Source: Amycolatopsis arida (GTDB lineage Bacteria; Actinomycetota; Actinomycetes; Mycobacteriales; Pseudonocardiaceae). Taken from it: a DNA stretch of 64,000 nucleotides. The notes under the pieces were generated by a model, which was not told where the DNA came from, made no database searches, and saw nothing but the letters and a program-made list of their open reading frames with translations. The translations under genes and the position numbers were made by a program. The stretch covers positions 545,160 through 609,159 of the forward strand of contig NZ_FOWW01000002.1 in the NCBI RefSeq assembly GCF_900115565.1, in the 5' to 3' direction. This document shows positions 8,635-15,873 of the stretch, one piece after another. The first letter of the stretch is position 1, and each line of letters begins with the position of its first letter.

Positions 8635-8890
8635 TGGGGGTTCGGGGGCTTGCCCTCGACTGGGGTGTGGGGGCTTGGCTTGGCCCCCACAGGCCACGCG
8701 GAACAGAAAAGGCTCGCGCTCTCCGCGAGCACAAGCCTGCCATCTGTGGGCCTGACGCGTCAGCATGCGAACCATGCCAGCGCAACCGCAGTGGGGGTCC
8801 GGGGGCGTGTCCCCGGGCGGGGTCTGGGGGTTGCACCCCCAGACGACACGACGAGCGAGCGAGGCGAGCGCTCTCCGCGAGCACACCTCG
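8635..8890. repeat. Duplicated G-rich repeat module
   Basis: Two related units are visible. Unit A (8635-8692) begins GGGGGTTCGGGGGCTTG and ends GGCCCCCACA; unit B (8791-8843) begins GGGGGTCCGGGGGCGTG and ends ACCCCCAGAC. Each can fold into G/C hairpins, and each is followed by GCGCTCTCCGCGAGCACA (about 8720-8737 and 8867-8884). Similar G-tract elements are common beside tRNA genes in actinomycetes. This accounts for the gene-free stretch between 8545 and the tRNA. Confidence 0.6.
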
Positions 8891-8902
8891 CCCGCTCGCG
8901 AG

Positions 8903-8975
8903 TGGAGCTGAGGGGAATCGAACCCCTGACCTTCTCGATGCGAACGAGACGCGCTACCAACTGCGCTACAGCCCC
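8903..8975 (-). tRNA. tRNA-Ala (anticodon CGC)
   Basis: The minus strand folds into a complete 73-nt cloverleaf. The acceptor stem GGGGCTG/CAGCTCC contains a G3-U70 wobble, the alanine identity element. The D arm is GCGCAGTTGGTAGCGC, the anticodon stem is TCTCG/CGAGA around loop TTCGCAT (anticodon CGC), and the T arm contains GGTTCGATTCC. CCA is not encoded. Its 3' end faces the graveyard of regulator and recombinase fragments at 6.8-8.9 kb, a typical position for old integration events. Confidence 0.95.
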
Positions 8976-9033
8976 TGGGTGAAGCGCGATCAGCATAGCA
9001 ACCGCGCTCCCGGGTCCACCGGGGTGGGGGTCC

Positions 9034-9888
9034 CTACTCGCCCGCGGCCCGCCGGTACGGCTGGTAGTTCGGCTCGGCGAGCTCGTGGAAGGCGGGGTCC
9101 TCGTCGTCGATGTCGACGACGACGGCCTGGCGCCGCACGCGGGAGGTCGGGACGGGCTTGCGTTCGCTGCCCACGACCGCGCGTCGTCGCTCGGCGATCT
9201 CGACCTCCTCGGCCCGGCGGGGTTCGCGGGCGGGCCGCCGGGCGGCGGTGTTGAGCCGGGCGAGCCGCCGCTGCCGGATCTCGTCCTCGATGCGCACCTG
9301 CCGGCGGAGGTAGATCAGGTAGCCGACCAGCACGACGTCGGCGGCGCCGTTGGCCCACCACAGCGCCGACCACAGGAACCCGGCGAGGACGGCGGTGACG
9401 ATGACCAGCGCGAGCAGGACCAGCACGACCCGCTGCCGGTAGGCGTACTTGGCGCGGGCGGCCATCTCGGCGGCCTCCGGGTCGAAGCCGCCGCGGCCGG
9501 GTCGGTACCGGCGCCCCGAGCCGGACACGGCCGCGGGCACGGTGGTCGGTCGCGCGCGCGGGGTCTCGTCGACCGGCCGTTCGGCGGGTTCCTCGTCGAG
9601 GTCGTCGACGTCGTCGTCGAAGCCGTCGTCGAACTCGTCGGCTTCGAACGGCTCGGCCGCGCTCATGTCCTCGTCGGCGCCGGCGGGCTCGTCCGGCTTC
9701 GGTTTCTCGGGCACTGCGTACTCCTCCCGCCCCCCGAGCTGGATGTCCGCGCCTCCGCTGCGCACGACCCTGGCGGCCAACGCGGAATCGTTCGTGGGCA
9801 CGATCTCCTGCCGCTTCCGCGCGATCATCGGAACGAGGACGACAAGCCACGCGGCGGCCAGCGCCACGATGATCAACGAGCTCGGCAT
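9034..9888 (-). CDS. glpR: Divisome-associated membrane protein, GlpR/SepX type
   Basis: A 284-residue protein with an N-terminal membrane helix (SSLIIVALAAAWLVVLVPMIA) immediately followed by RKRQEIVPTNDSALAARVVR. A long acidic disordered linker comes next, then two hydrophobic segments around residues 155-205. A basic, Arg-rich tail closes it. This architecture and the synteny with moeA, rimJ and galU match corynebacterial GlpR (membrane receptor of the gephyrin-like Glp in cell division) and Streptomyces SepX; the mycobacterial counterpart would be Rv0996. The ATG at 9888 has a near-perfect GGAGGTGA site. The function is inferred from family and neighbourhood, not from a catalytic motif. 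Confidence 0.7.
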   Translation of the reverse strand: MPSSLIIVALAAAWLVVLVPMIARKRQEIVPTNDSALAARVVRSGGADIQLGGREEYAVPEKPKPDEPAGADEDMSAAEPFEADEFDDGFDDDVDDLDEEPAERPVDETPRARPTTVPAAVSGSGRRYRPGRGGFDPEAAEMAARAKYAYRQRVVLVLLALVIVTAVLAGFLWSALWWANGAADVVLVGYLIYLRRQVRIEDEIRQRRLARLNTAARRPAREPRRAEEVEIAERRRAVVGSERKPVPTSRVRRQAVVVDIDDEDPAFHELAEPNYQPYRRAAGE

Positions 9889-10026
9889 CTCCCGTCACCT
9901 CCCCCGACCGTTGGCTCCCTGCAGTCACGCTAGTCACAGGAGTAACAGATGGGGCGCAGGCACGCCGGGCGAGATCGGAAAAGTCCTCGCTGAACTAGGT
10001 GAAAATCACCGCGTGTGGTATTGGCG

Positions 10027-10698
10027 TCACGGAGCTTCGGCGCGCCCCTCCGCGACCAACCGGGCGACCAGGCCGTCCCACGCCTCCTCGGCCGTGATCG
10101 CGAAGCACAGGTGGTCCCGCCAGTCCCCGGCGACCTGGAGGTAGCGCCGGAAGCGCCCTTCCTGCCGGAACCCGGCCTTCGCCAGCACCCGCAGGCTCGC
10201 CGCGTTCTCGGGGCGGACGGTCGCCTCGAGCCGGTGCAGCGATGCCGCGCCGAAGGTGTGGTCCACCGCCAGCGCGACCGCCGCGGTCGCCACACCGCGC
10301 CCGGACAGCGTGGCGGACACCCAATACCCGACCCACGCCGAGCGCAGGGCCCCCCTGACCACGTTGCTGAGGGTGATCTGCCCGGCGAACTCGCCGTCGA
10401 CGGTGATCGCGAACGGCAGGCACTGTCCGCGGCGGGCGAGCGTCCGCAGCGCCGACCACTGCGACACCCAGGCCAGCCGGCCGTTGCGCTCCTCCCAGGA
10501 GCCTGGCCCGTTCGGCTCCCACTCCTCGAGGTAGGCGCGGTCGCGCAGGCGGATGCGGCTCCACGCGCCCGCGTCCCGCAGCCGCACCGGCCGCAACGCC
10601 ACCTCACCCGCGGCGACCCGCAACGGACCGAGCCGGGCTGGCCACCCAGGGTGACGAGGCTCGACGTCGTGCGCCGAGCGGTGCGGCGGTGTCGACAT
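10027..10698 (-). CDS. rimJ: GNAT acetyltransferase, RimJ-like
   Basis: A 223-residue GNAT N-acetyltransferase of the RimJ/RimL group, which acetylates N-terminal amines of ribosomal or other proteins using acetyl-CoA. Motifs include the N-terminal VALRPVRLRDAGAW, the beta strand GQITLSNVV, the acetyl-CoA loop region LSGRGVATAAVALAVDH, and LEATVRPENAASLRVLAKAGF. It begins 5 bp after moeA and is followed by glpR, the same order as Rv0994-Rv0995-Rv0996 in Mycobacterium tuberculosis. The true substrate is not shown by sequence. Confidence 0.85.
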   Translation of the reverse strand: MSTPPHRSAHDVEPRHPGWPARLGPLRVAAGEVALRPVRLRDAGAWSRIRLRDRAYLEEWEPNGPGSWEERNGRLAWVSQWSALRTLARRGQCLPFAITVDGEFAGQITLSNVVRGALRSAWVGYWVSATLSGRGVATAAVALAVDHTFGAASLHRLEATVRPENAASLRVLAKAGFRQEGRFRRYLQVAGDWRDHLCFAITAEEAWDGLVARLVAEGRAEAP

Positions 10699-10703
10699 GG
10701 GCG

Positions 10704-11972
10704 TTACGCGCGTTGGGCCAGGAAGGTCACCTTCACCTGCTCGCCCGCGGCCACCTCGGTGAGGTCCTCGTCGACGTTGATCAGGCAGTTCGCCTCGGCC
10801 AGGGAGGCCAGCAGGTGAGTGCCGGACGTGCCGAGCGGCTGCACGAGGTACTCGCCGTTGGACTCGTCACGCAGCAGCTGGCCGCGCAGGAACCCGCGCC
10901 GGCCCTTGGTCGAGGTCACCGGGGAGAGCAGCCGGGCGTCGACCATCCGCCGGTGCGGGTTGCGGGTGCCGCGGGCGGCCCGGATCAGTGGCCGGACCAG
11001 CACCTCGAACACCACCAGCGCGCTCATCGGGTTGGCCGGGATGAGGAACGTCGGCACCGAGTCCGGGCCGAGCCGGCCGAAGCCCTGCACCGAGCCGGGG
11101 TGCATGGCGACCCTGGTCATGTCGATCTCGCCGAGATCGGACAGCGCCGCCTGCACCTCGTCGCCCGCGGTGCCGCCCGCCCCGCCGGCGACCACGACCA
11201 CCTCGGACATGAGCAGCCGGCCCTCGACGATCTCGCGCAGCCGCTTCGGCTCACTGGACACGATGCCGACCCTGCTCACCTCGGCCCCGGCGTCCCGGGC
11301 CGCGGCGGCGAGCGCGTAGGAGTTCACGTCGTAGACCTGGCCGACCGACGGGGTGCGGTCGACGTCCACCAGCTCGTCGCCCACCGAGATGATCGACACC
11401 CGCGGCCGCGGATACACCAGGACCTTCGACCGGCCGACCGCCGCGAGCAGGCCGACCTGGGCGGAGCCGATCGTGTCGCCCCGGCGCACCGCGACGTCAC
11501 CGATCTGCACGTCCTCACCGGTGCGCCGGACGTAGCCCGCCGACGGCACCCGCCGGTGCACGGTCACCTTGGCCTGGTGGCCGTCGGTGTAGGCCAGCGG
11601 CACCACGGCGTCGGCCAAGGTCGGCAGCGGCGCGCCGGTGGCCACCCGCACGGCCTGGCCCGGCTGCAGCCGGCGGGGCTGGCGCGACCCGGCGGCGATC
11701 TCCCCCACCACCGGCAGCTGTACCGGCTCCTCGCCGGCGGTGCGGACGTCGACGCTGCGCACCGCGTAGCCGTCCACCGCCGCCTGGTCGAAGCCGGGCA
11801 GGGCGTGCTCGGCCACGACCTCCTCGGCACACAGCAGCCCCTGCGCCTCGGAGATGGCGACGCGCACCGGCCGGGGGCGCACGGCCGCGCCCAGCGCGAG
11901 GGCGATCTGCTCGTCCACGGCCCGGAACTCGACGGGCTCAGGGGCGACGGTGGGGCTCGCGGTCTCGGTCAT
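10704..11972 (-). CDS. moeA: Molybdopterin molybdotransferase MoeA / gephyrin-like Glp
   Basis: A 422-residue MoeA-fold protein. The N-terminal domain carries PGFDQAAVDGYAV, the central MogA-like domain carries ISVGDELVD and VVVAGGAGGTAGDE, and the C-terminal beta-barrel follows. MoeA inserts molybdate into molybdopterin. In Corynebacteriales the paralogue in this same gene context, Glp, instead acts with GlpR in cell division, and a glpR-like gene lies two genes downstream here. ATG at 11972 overlaps the galU stop as ATGA, giving translational coupling in the order galU, moeA, rimJ, glpR. Which of the two roles applies is undecided. Confidence 0.88.
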   Translation of the reverse strand: MTETASPTVAPEPVEFRAVDEQIALALGAAVRPRPVRVAISEAQGLLCAEEVVAEHALPGFDQAAVDGYAVRSVDVRTAGEEPVQLPVVGEIAAGSRQPRRLQPGQAVRVATGAPLPTLADAVVPLAYTDGHQAKVTVHRRVPSAGYVRRTGEDVQIGDVAVRRGDTIGSAQVGLLAAVGRSKVLVYPRPRVSIISVGDELVDVDRTPSVGQVYDVNSYALAAAARDAGAEVSRVGIVSSEPKRLREIVEGRLLMSEVVVVAGGAGGTAGDEVQAALSDLGEIDMTRVAMHPGSVQGFGRLGPDSVPTFLIPANPMSALVVFEVLVRPLIRAARGTRNPHRRMVDARLLSPVTSTKGRRGFLRGQLLRDESNGEYLVQPLGTSGTHLLASLAEANCLINVDEDLTEVAAGEQVKVTFLAQRA

Positions 11973-12877
11973 GCGCGGGACGTCCCCCCGAGCCGTTCGG
12001 CCAACCACGCGCGCAGGCCGGGGCCGTAGTCGGGGTGCTCGAGCGCGAAGTCGACCGCGGCCTTCAGGAACCCGGCCGGGTTGCCCAGGTCGTGCCGGCC
12101 CCCCCGGTGCACCACGACGTGCACCGGATGGCCCTCCTCGATCAACAACGCGACCGCGTCGGTGAGCTGCAGCTCGCCGCCGGAACCCGGAGTGATCCTG
12201 CGCAACGCGTCGAAAATCACCCGATCGAGCAGGTAGCGGCCGGCGGCGGCGAAGGTGGACGGGGCGTCCTCGGGCGCCGGCTTCTCCACCATCCCGTGGA
12301 CGCGCTTGACGTCCTCGTCGTCGGTGTCGGCCACGTCGAACACACCGTAGGCGGAGATGTCCCGCTTGGGGATGTCGAACGCGCAGAGCACGCTGCCGCC
12401 GTACCTGGCGCGGACCTGGGCCATCCGGTCGAGCACGCCGGTGGGCAGCACGAGGTCGTCGGGCAGGAGCACGGCGACGCTGGTGTCCTCGTCGGTCAGG
12501 TTCGGCTCGGCCTGTGCGACGGCGTGGCCGAGACCGAGCGCCTGGTGCTGGATGGCCACCTCGACGTCGAGCAGTCCGGGTCCGCGGCGGACCTTGTCGA
12601 GCAGGTCGGTCTTGCCCTTGCGTTCGAGGGTCTGCTCCAGCTCCGGCGCGCTGCGGAAGTAGTCGACGACCGACTCCTTGCCCGGCGAGGTCACGATCAC
12701 CAGGCGTTTGGCGCCCGACTGCGCCGCCTCGGCGGCGACGAGTTCGATGCCCGGTGTGTCCACCACCGGGAGGAGCTCCTTCGGCACGGCTTTGGTGGTC
12801 GGCAGGAACCTCGTTCCCAGGCCGGCGGCCGGCACGATCGCGGTTCGGAACGTCTGGTTGGTCACGGCGCCCGTCAT
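11969..12877 (-). CDS. galU: UTP-glucose-1-phosphate uridylyltransferase
   Basis: Makes UDP-glucose from UTP and glucose-1-phosphate for cell-envelope and sugar metabolism. The 302-residue length is typical. The nucleotide-binding motif PAAGLGTRFLPTTKAVPKE is at the N-terminus, followed by LLPDDLVL and the sugar-binding region EKPAPEDAPS. ATG at 12877 is preferred to the ATG at 12907 because a TAGGCT -10 box (12886-12891) lies only 8 bp upstream, implying an almost leaderless mRNA. It is first in a four-gene operon and divergent from the 5-FCL gene. Confidence 0.93.
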   Translation of the reverse strand: MTGAVTNQTFRTAIVPAAGLGTRFLPTTKAVPKELLPVVDTPGIELVAAEAAQSGAKRLVIVTSPGKESVVDYFRSAPELEQTLERKGKTDLLDKVRRGPGLLDVEVAIQHQALGLGHAVAQAEPNLTDEDTSVAVLLPDDLVLPTGVLDRMAQVRARYGGSVLCAFDIPKRDISAYGVFDVADTDDEDVKRVHGMVEKPAPEDAPSTFAAAGRYLLDRVIFDALRRITPGSGGELQLTDAVALLIEEGHPVHVVVHRGGRHDLGNPAGFLKAAVDFALEHPDYGPGLRAWLAERLGGTSRA

Positions 12878-12885
12878 GGCAGCAA

Positions 12886-12895
12886 AGCCTAACCT
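12886..12895. promoter_or_regulatory. Overlapping divergent -10 boxes (galU / 5-FCL)
   Basis: The sequence AGCCTAACCT contains TAACCT reading right (12890-12895, 6 bp before the GTG at 12902) and TAGGCT reading left (12886-12891, 8 bp before the galU ATG). Both genes would be leaderless or nearly so, and their polymerases would compete for the same 10 bp. The -35 regions are weak. Confidence 0.5.
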
Positions 12896-12901
12896 GGTGA
12901 G

Positions 12902-13504
12902 GTGCACCCCGGCGGCAATGAGCGGTTGAGCAAGGCGGAGTGGCGCACCCGACTGCTGGCCAACCGGGCCGCGGTGTCGGTGCAGCAGCGGGTGGCGGAG
13001 GCGTTGGCGCTGACCGAGGCCGCGGCGGCCGTCGCGGGCCGCACGGTGTGCGCCTACGTGCCGTTCGGCGCGGAGCCGGGCTCGATCGGCCTGCTCGACG
13101 TGTTGCGCGACCGCGGCTCCCGGGTGCTGCTACCCGTGGTGCCGCCCGCGCCGGGACCACTGGACTGGGCGGAGTACACCGGCACGTCCGGCCTGGTCAA
13201 CAGCCGATTCCCCGGCGTGCTGGAACCCGCGGGGCCCCGGTTGGGGCCGGCCGCGCTGGGCCTGGCGGAGCTGGTCCTGCTGCCGGCACTGGCGGTGGAC
13301 CGGACCGGAATCCGGTTGGGTCGCGGTGTCGGGTACTACGACCGGTCGCTGCCGCATGCGGCAGCGGACGCACGGGTGGTGGCGGTGGTCCGGGACGCCG
13401 AGCTGGTGCCACGGCTGCCGGCGGAACCGCACGACGCCAGGGTGACCGCCGCCCTCACCCCGGGCCGCGGTCTGGTGGCGCTGCCGCGCCCGGGGATGGA
13501 CTGA
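12902..13504 (+). CDS. 5-formyltetrahydrofolate cyclo-ligase
   Basis: ATP-dependent conversion of 5-formyl-THF to 5,10-methenyl-THF, a folate salvage step. It is 200 residues. Recognisable motifs are SKAEWRTRLLANRAAVS at the N-terminus, the CAYVPFGAEPGS strand, and the hallmark LPALAVDRTGIRLGRGVGYYDR near residue 140. GTG at 12902 fits the leaderless promoter; TTG at 12926 is the alternative start. The gene is the counterpart of Rv0992c, again beside galU and ruc. Confidence 0.92.
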   Translation: MHPGGNERLSKAEWRTRLLANRAAVSVQQRVAEALALTEAAAAVAGRTVCAYVPFGAEPGSIGLLDVLRDRGSRVLLPVVPPAPGPLDWAEYTGTSGLVNSRFPGVLEPAGPRLGPAALGLAELVLLPALAVDRTGIRLGRGVGYYDRSLPHAAADARVVAVVRDAELVPRLPAEPHDARVTAALTPGRGLVALPRPGMD

Positions 13505-13611
13505 TCCTTCGACTGTGGGTTCGGTCACATCGGCCACCGGCTTCGCCGCGTCCACGACACCTGTGACCAATCCACGATTGCGTTCGAGGAATGCGATCCC
13601 GCAGAATTGCG

Positions 13612-13638
13612 TTAGCACTCTCGCAGTCGGAGTGCCAA
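13612..13638. promoter_or_regulatory. CIRCE element (HrcA operator)
   Basis: TTAGCACTC (13612-13620), a 9-bp spacer, then GAGTGCCAA (13630-13638). This matches the CIRCE consensus TTAGCACTC-N9-GAGTGCTAA with a single mismatch. It lies 18 bp upstream of the ruc start; a TTGCGT/CAGAAT promoter (13578-13607) would start transcription inside it, so HrcA binding should block ruc until heat or proteotoxic stress. Confidence 0.9.
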
Positions 13639-13655
13639 CGCGTGAAGGAGCACCA

Positions 13656-13988
13656 GTGCCCACCTACCAGTACGCCTGCAAGGAGTGCGGCCACCAGTTC
13701 GAGGCCGTGCAGTCGTTCTCCGACGCGAGCCTGACCGAGTGCCCGGAGTGCACGGGCCCGCTGCGCAAGCTGTTCGGTGCCGTCGGCGTGATCTTCAAGG
13801 GCAGCGGCTTCTACCGCACCGACGCCCGGTCCGACACCAAGTCGGGCAAGTCCACCACCTCCACGTCCGCGTCGGGTGAGAGCAAGAGCTCGGACAGTTC
13901 GTCCAGCTCGTCGAGCTCGTCGAGCTCGTCGAGCAAGTCCGACAGTACGTCGTCGAGCAAGCCGGCGGCGTCCGCGGCGGCCTCCTGA
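13656..13988 (+). CDS. ruc: FmdB-type zinc-ribbon protein, Ruc-like redox chaperone
   Basis: A 110-residue protein. The N-terminal half is a CxxC...CxxC zinc ribbon (YACKECGHQF, then TECPECTGPL). The C-terminal half is an unstructured tail of Ser, Lys and Thr with a run of about 13 serines encoded by TCG/AGC repeats. In M. tuberculosis the syntenic Rv0991c (Ruc) has this architecture, is repressed by HrcA and prevents protein aggregation when its cysteines are oxidised. The CIRCE site at 13612 supports the same control here. GTG at 13656 follows GAAGGAG. Confidence 0.85.
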   Translation: MPTYQYACKECGHQFEAVQSFSDASLTECPECTGPLRKLFGAVGVIFKGSGFYRTDARSDTKSGKSTTSTSASGESKSSDSSSSSSSSSSSSSKSDSTSSSKPAASAAAS

Positions 13989-13995
13989 CCGGGAG

Positions 13996-14022
13996 TTGTC
14001 CACAACCACCCACTTGTCCACA
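13996..14022 (+). promoter_or_regulatory. Two perfect DnaA boxes
   Basis: TTGTCCACA occurs at 13996-14004 and again, in the same orientation, at 14014-14022 (18 bp period). This is the preferred actinobacterial DnaA box. They lie between ruc and the SAF-domain gene and could bind DnaA as a titration or regulatory site; two boxes alone do not make an origin. Confidence 0.6.
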
Positions 14023-14119
14023 GCCCGCTGATTTTCCTGTTCCCCCACCCGCCCACCCCTCCTAGCGTCGATCCCATCGAGGGCGGACCACCCGCCCGCA
14101 CGGGAAGCGGAGGGCAACG

Positions 14120-14773
14120 ATGTCGGAGACGCGGAGCACGACGGAGACGGCACGGCGGTGGTGGCGGCGACTCCGCACGCTGGTTCGAGGACGGCCGCTC
14201 ACCGTGGTCCGGCGCGGGGCGGCCGTCGTGCTCCTTCTGCTCGCCGCCCTTCTCGCCATCCGGCCGCCGCCGGTCGGCACGCCAACCCTCGTCGCGGCGC
14301 GTGACCTGGCGCCAGGGCGCCCCCTGACGGCCGCCGACCTGCGGGTCGTCGAGCTCCCCGAGAGCATGCGTCCGGCCGGCGCGCTCGACTCGCCCGACCC
14401 GGCGAGAGGCCGGCTGCTCGCCGGCCCTGCCCGGACCGGCGAACCCATCACCGACGTCAGGCTGGTGGACCCCCATGCGGCGCCTCCCGGCGCGGCCGTC
14501 GTCCCGGTCCGGCTCGCCGACGGCGGAGTGGCGGGATTGCTGCACCCGGGCACCACGGTCGACGTTGTGGCCGGTGGTCCCGACGAACGCACCCGAGACC
14601 CGATCGCGTCCCTGGCCACCGTGCTGACCGTGGTTCACCCGGACGCTCAACCTCGGGAAGGCCCGCTGGGCGCGACGGCCGGCCCGCTGGTGCTGCTCGC
14701 GGTTCCGACCGAGGCGGCGAGCCGGCTGGCAGCGGCGTCCCTGCATCGACCGGTGGCCGTCACCCTCCGCTGA
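14120..14773 (+). CDS. SAF-domain membrane protein (CpaB/RcpC-like)
   Basis: A 217-residue protein. It has an Arg-rich cytoplasmic start, one membrane helix (residues about 33-47, AAVVLLLLAALLAI), and an SAF domain (TLVAARDLAPGRPLTAADLR) of the kind found in the Flp-pilus assembly protein CpaB/RcpC. A second beta-rich part follows (VPVRLADGGVAGLLHPGTTVDVVAGG). No other pilus gene is nearby, so a pilus role is unsupported; it may act at the cell surface. ATG at 14120 is a clear start with CGGAGGGC upstream. Confidence 0.75.
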   Translation: MSETRSTTETARRWWRRLRTLVRGRPLTVVRRGAAVVLLLLAALLAIRPPPVGTPTLVAARDLAPGRPLTAADLRVVELPESMRPAGALDSPDPARGRLLAGPARTGEPITDVRLVDPHAAPPGAAVVPVRLADGGVAGLLHPGTTVDVVAGGPDERTRDPIASLATVLTVVHPDAQPREGPLGATAGPLVLLAVPTEAASRLAAASLHRPVAVTLR

Positions 14774-14920
14774 GCCGGACCGGAGTGGCGCCGGCGCGAT
14801 GAGGGACGCCGGCCGGGGGCCCGGCTGCCGGCCGCGGGGCCCGCCGGGTGAGGATGTCCAGCCGAAGGCACGGTTCTACAAAGGACGTCGGTACGGGTTC
14901 GCCACGGATCAGGAGGCACG

Positions 14921-15322
14921 GTGCTGAAAGGCTTCAAGGACTTCATCATGCGCGGCAACGTCGTCGACCTCGCGGTCGCCGTCGTCATCGGAACCGCGTT
15001 CACGGCGATCGTCACCGCATTCACCGACGGGTTGATCCGACCGTTGATCAACGCCCTCGGCGGCACCGACGCCGCGAGGGGACTGGGCTTCAACATCCTG
15101 GCCGGCAACGACGCCACCTTCGTCGACATCGGCGGCGTGATCAACGCGGCGATCAACTTCCTGCTCATCGCCGCGGTGGTGTACTTCGTGATCGTGCTGC
15201 CGGTGAAGAAGCTGCAGCAGCGCCGCAAGCGAGGGCAGGAACCGGGGCCGGCCGAGCCCACCGACATCGAGCTCCTGACCGAGATCCGCGACCTGCTCCG
15301 GGAGCAGCAGGGCCAGCGGTAG
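14921..15322 (+). CDS. mscL: Large-conductance mechanosensitive channel
   Basis: A homopentameric membrane channel that opens under hypo-osmotic tension. At 133 residues it is of normal length. The N-terminal amphipathic helix LKGFKDFIMRGNVVDLAVAV leads into TM1, a periplasmic loop and TM2 (AAINFLLIAAVVYFVIVLPV), and a charged C-terminal helix (LLTEIRDLLREQQ). GTG at 14921 follows GGAGGCACG. mscL near moaB and htrA is the order also found at Rv0983-Rv0985c. Confidence 0.96.
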   Translation: MLKGFKDFIMRGNVVDLAVAVVIGTAFTAIVTAFTDGLIRPLINALGGTDAARGLGFNILAGNDATFVDIGGVINAAINFLLIAAVVYFVIVLPVKKLQQRRKRGQEPGPAEPTDIELLTEIRDLLREQQGQR

Positions 15323-15509
15323 ACCACGCTCCGTTCTGTTCCACTGCCCGACGAGCCGAACACCGACAACAGGACCCATTGGCCGAACACCACGCCGGCG
15401 AACCCGGCACGGCAAAGATCCGGGCAACCGCGACATCGGCGATCCCGACAGGCACGAACCGGACTACCGCAATGCCGACAAACCGACACAGCGACGACCT
15501 GGAGCGTCA

Positions 15510-15690
15510 CAGGGCGACCACGCTCTCGTAGGTGCTCTGCCGCGCCGGGACACCGCCGGAGCGGCCGAGACCCTGGAACGGGCGGCGGTCAGCACGATCG
15601 GCGTGGTGGAGGAGCCGGTCGGCCCCGGCCGGTACCGCTACGTCGCCACCCGCGGGTCGCGGACCGCCGCGCTCGAGGAGGACATCCGCG
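15510..15690 (+). pseudogene. Fragment resembling a CU044_5270-family protein
   Basis: One frame reads DTAGAAETLERAAVS followed by EEPVGPGRYRYVATRGSR, which looks like the start of the extracellular domain of CU044_5270-type membrane proteins. No start codon, no membrane helix and no continuation are found on either side, so it is a remnant at best. The rest of the stretch 15323-15873 shows no coding I can defend. Confidence 0.3.
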
Positions 15691-15873
15691 CTCCGCCGGG
15701 ACGACGTGACCGTGCTGACCGCTGGGTGGCATGGGTCGTCGAGCGGCTGGGTGCGGTATGGGCCTGCACCCGTGTCACCGCACGGGCCGGCGCCGGGACA
15801 CCCGTCCCAGCGCCGAAGCCGCGATCGCAGGAGTTGGGGAGGGGTGGGGGTGGGGCCCCTTCCGGCGCCGCCG

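Noticed and set aside
11973-13160. An 818-codon frame extending moeA upstream
   Set aside because: The part above 11972 is antisense or out of frame to galU and 5-FCL; moeA starts cleanly at the ATGA overlap.
13890-13945. TCGAGC microsatellite in ruc
   Set aside because: It encodes the poly-Ser tail and is in frame; not a mobile or CRISPR repeat.
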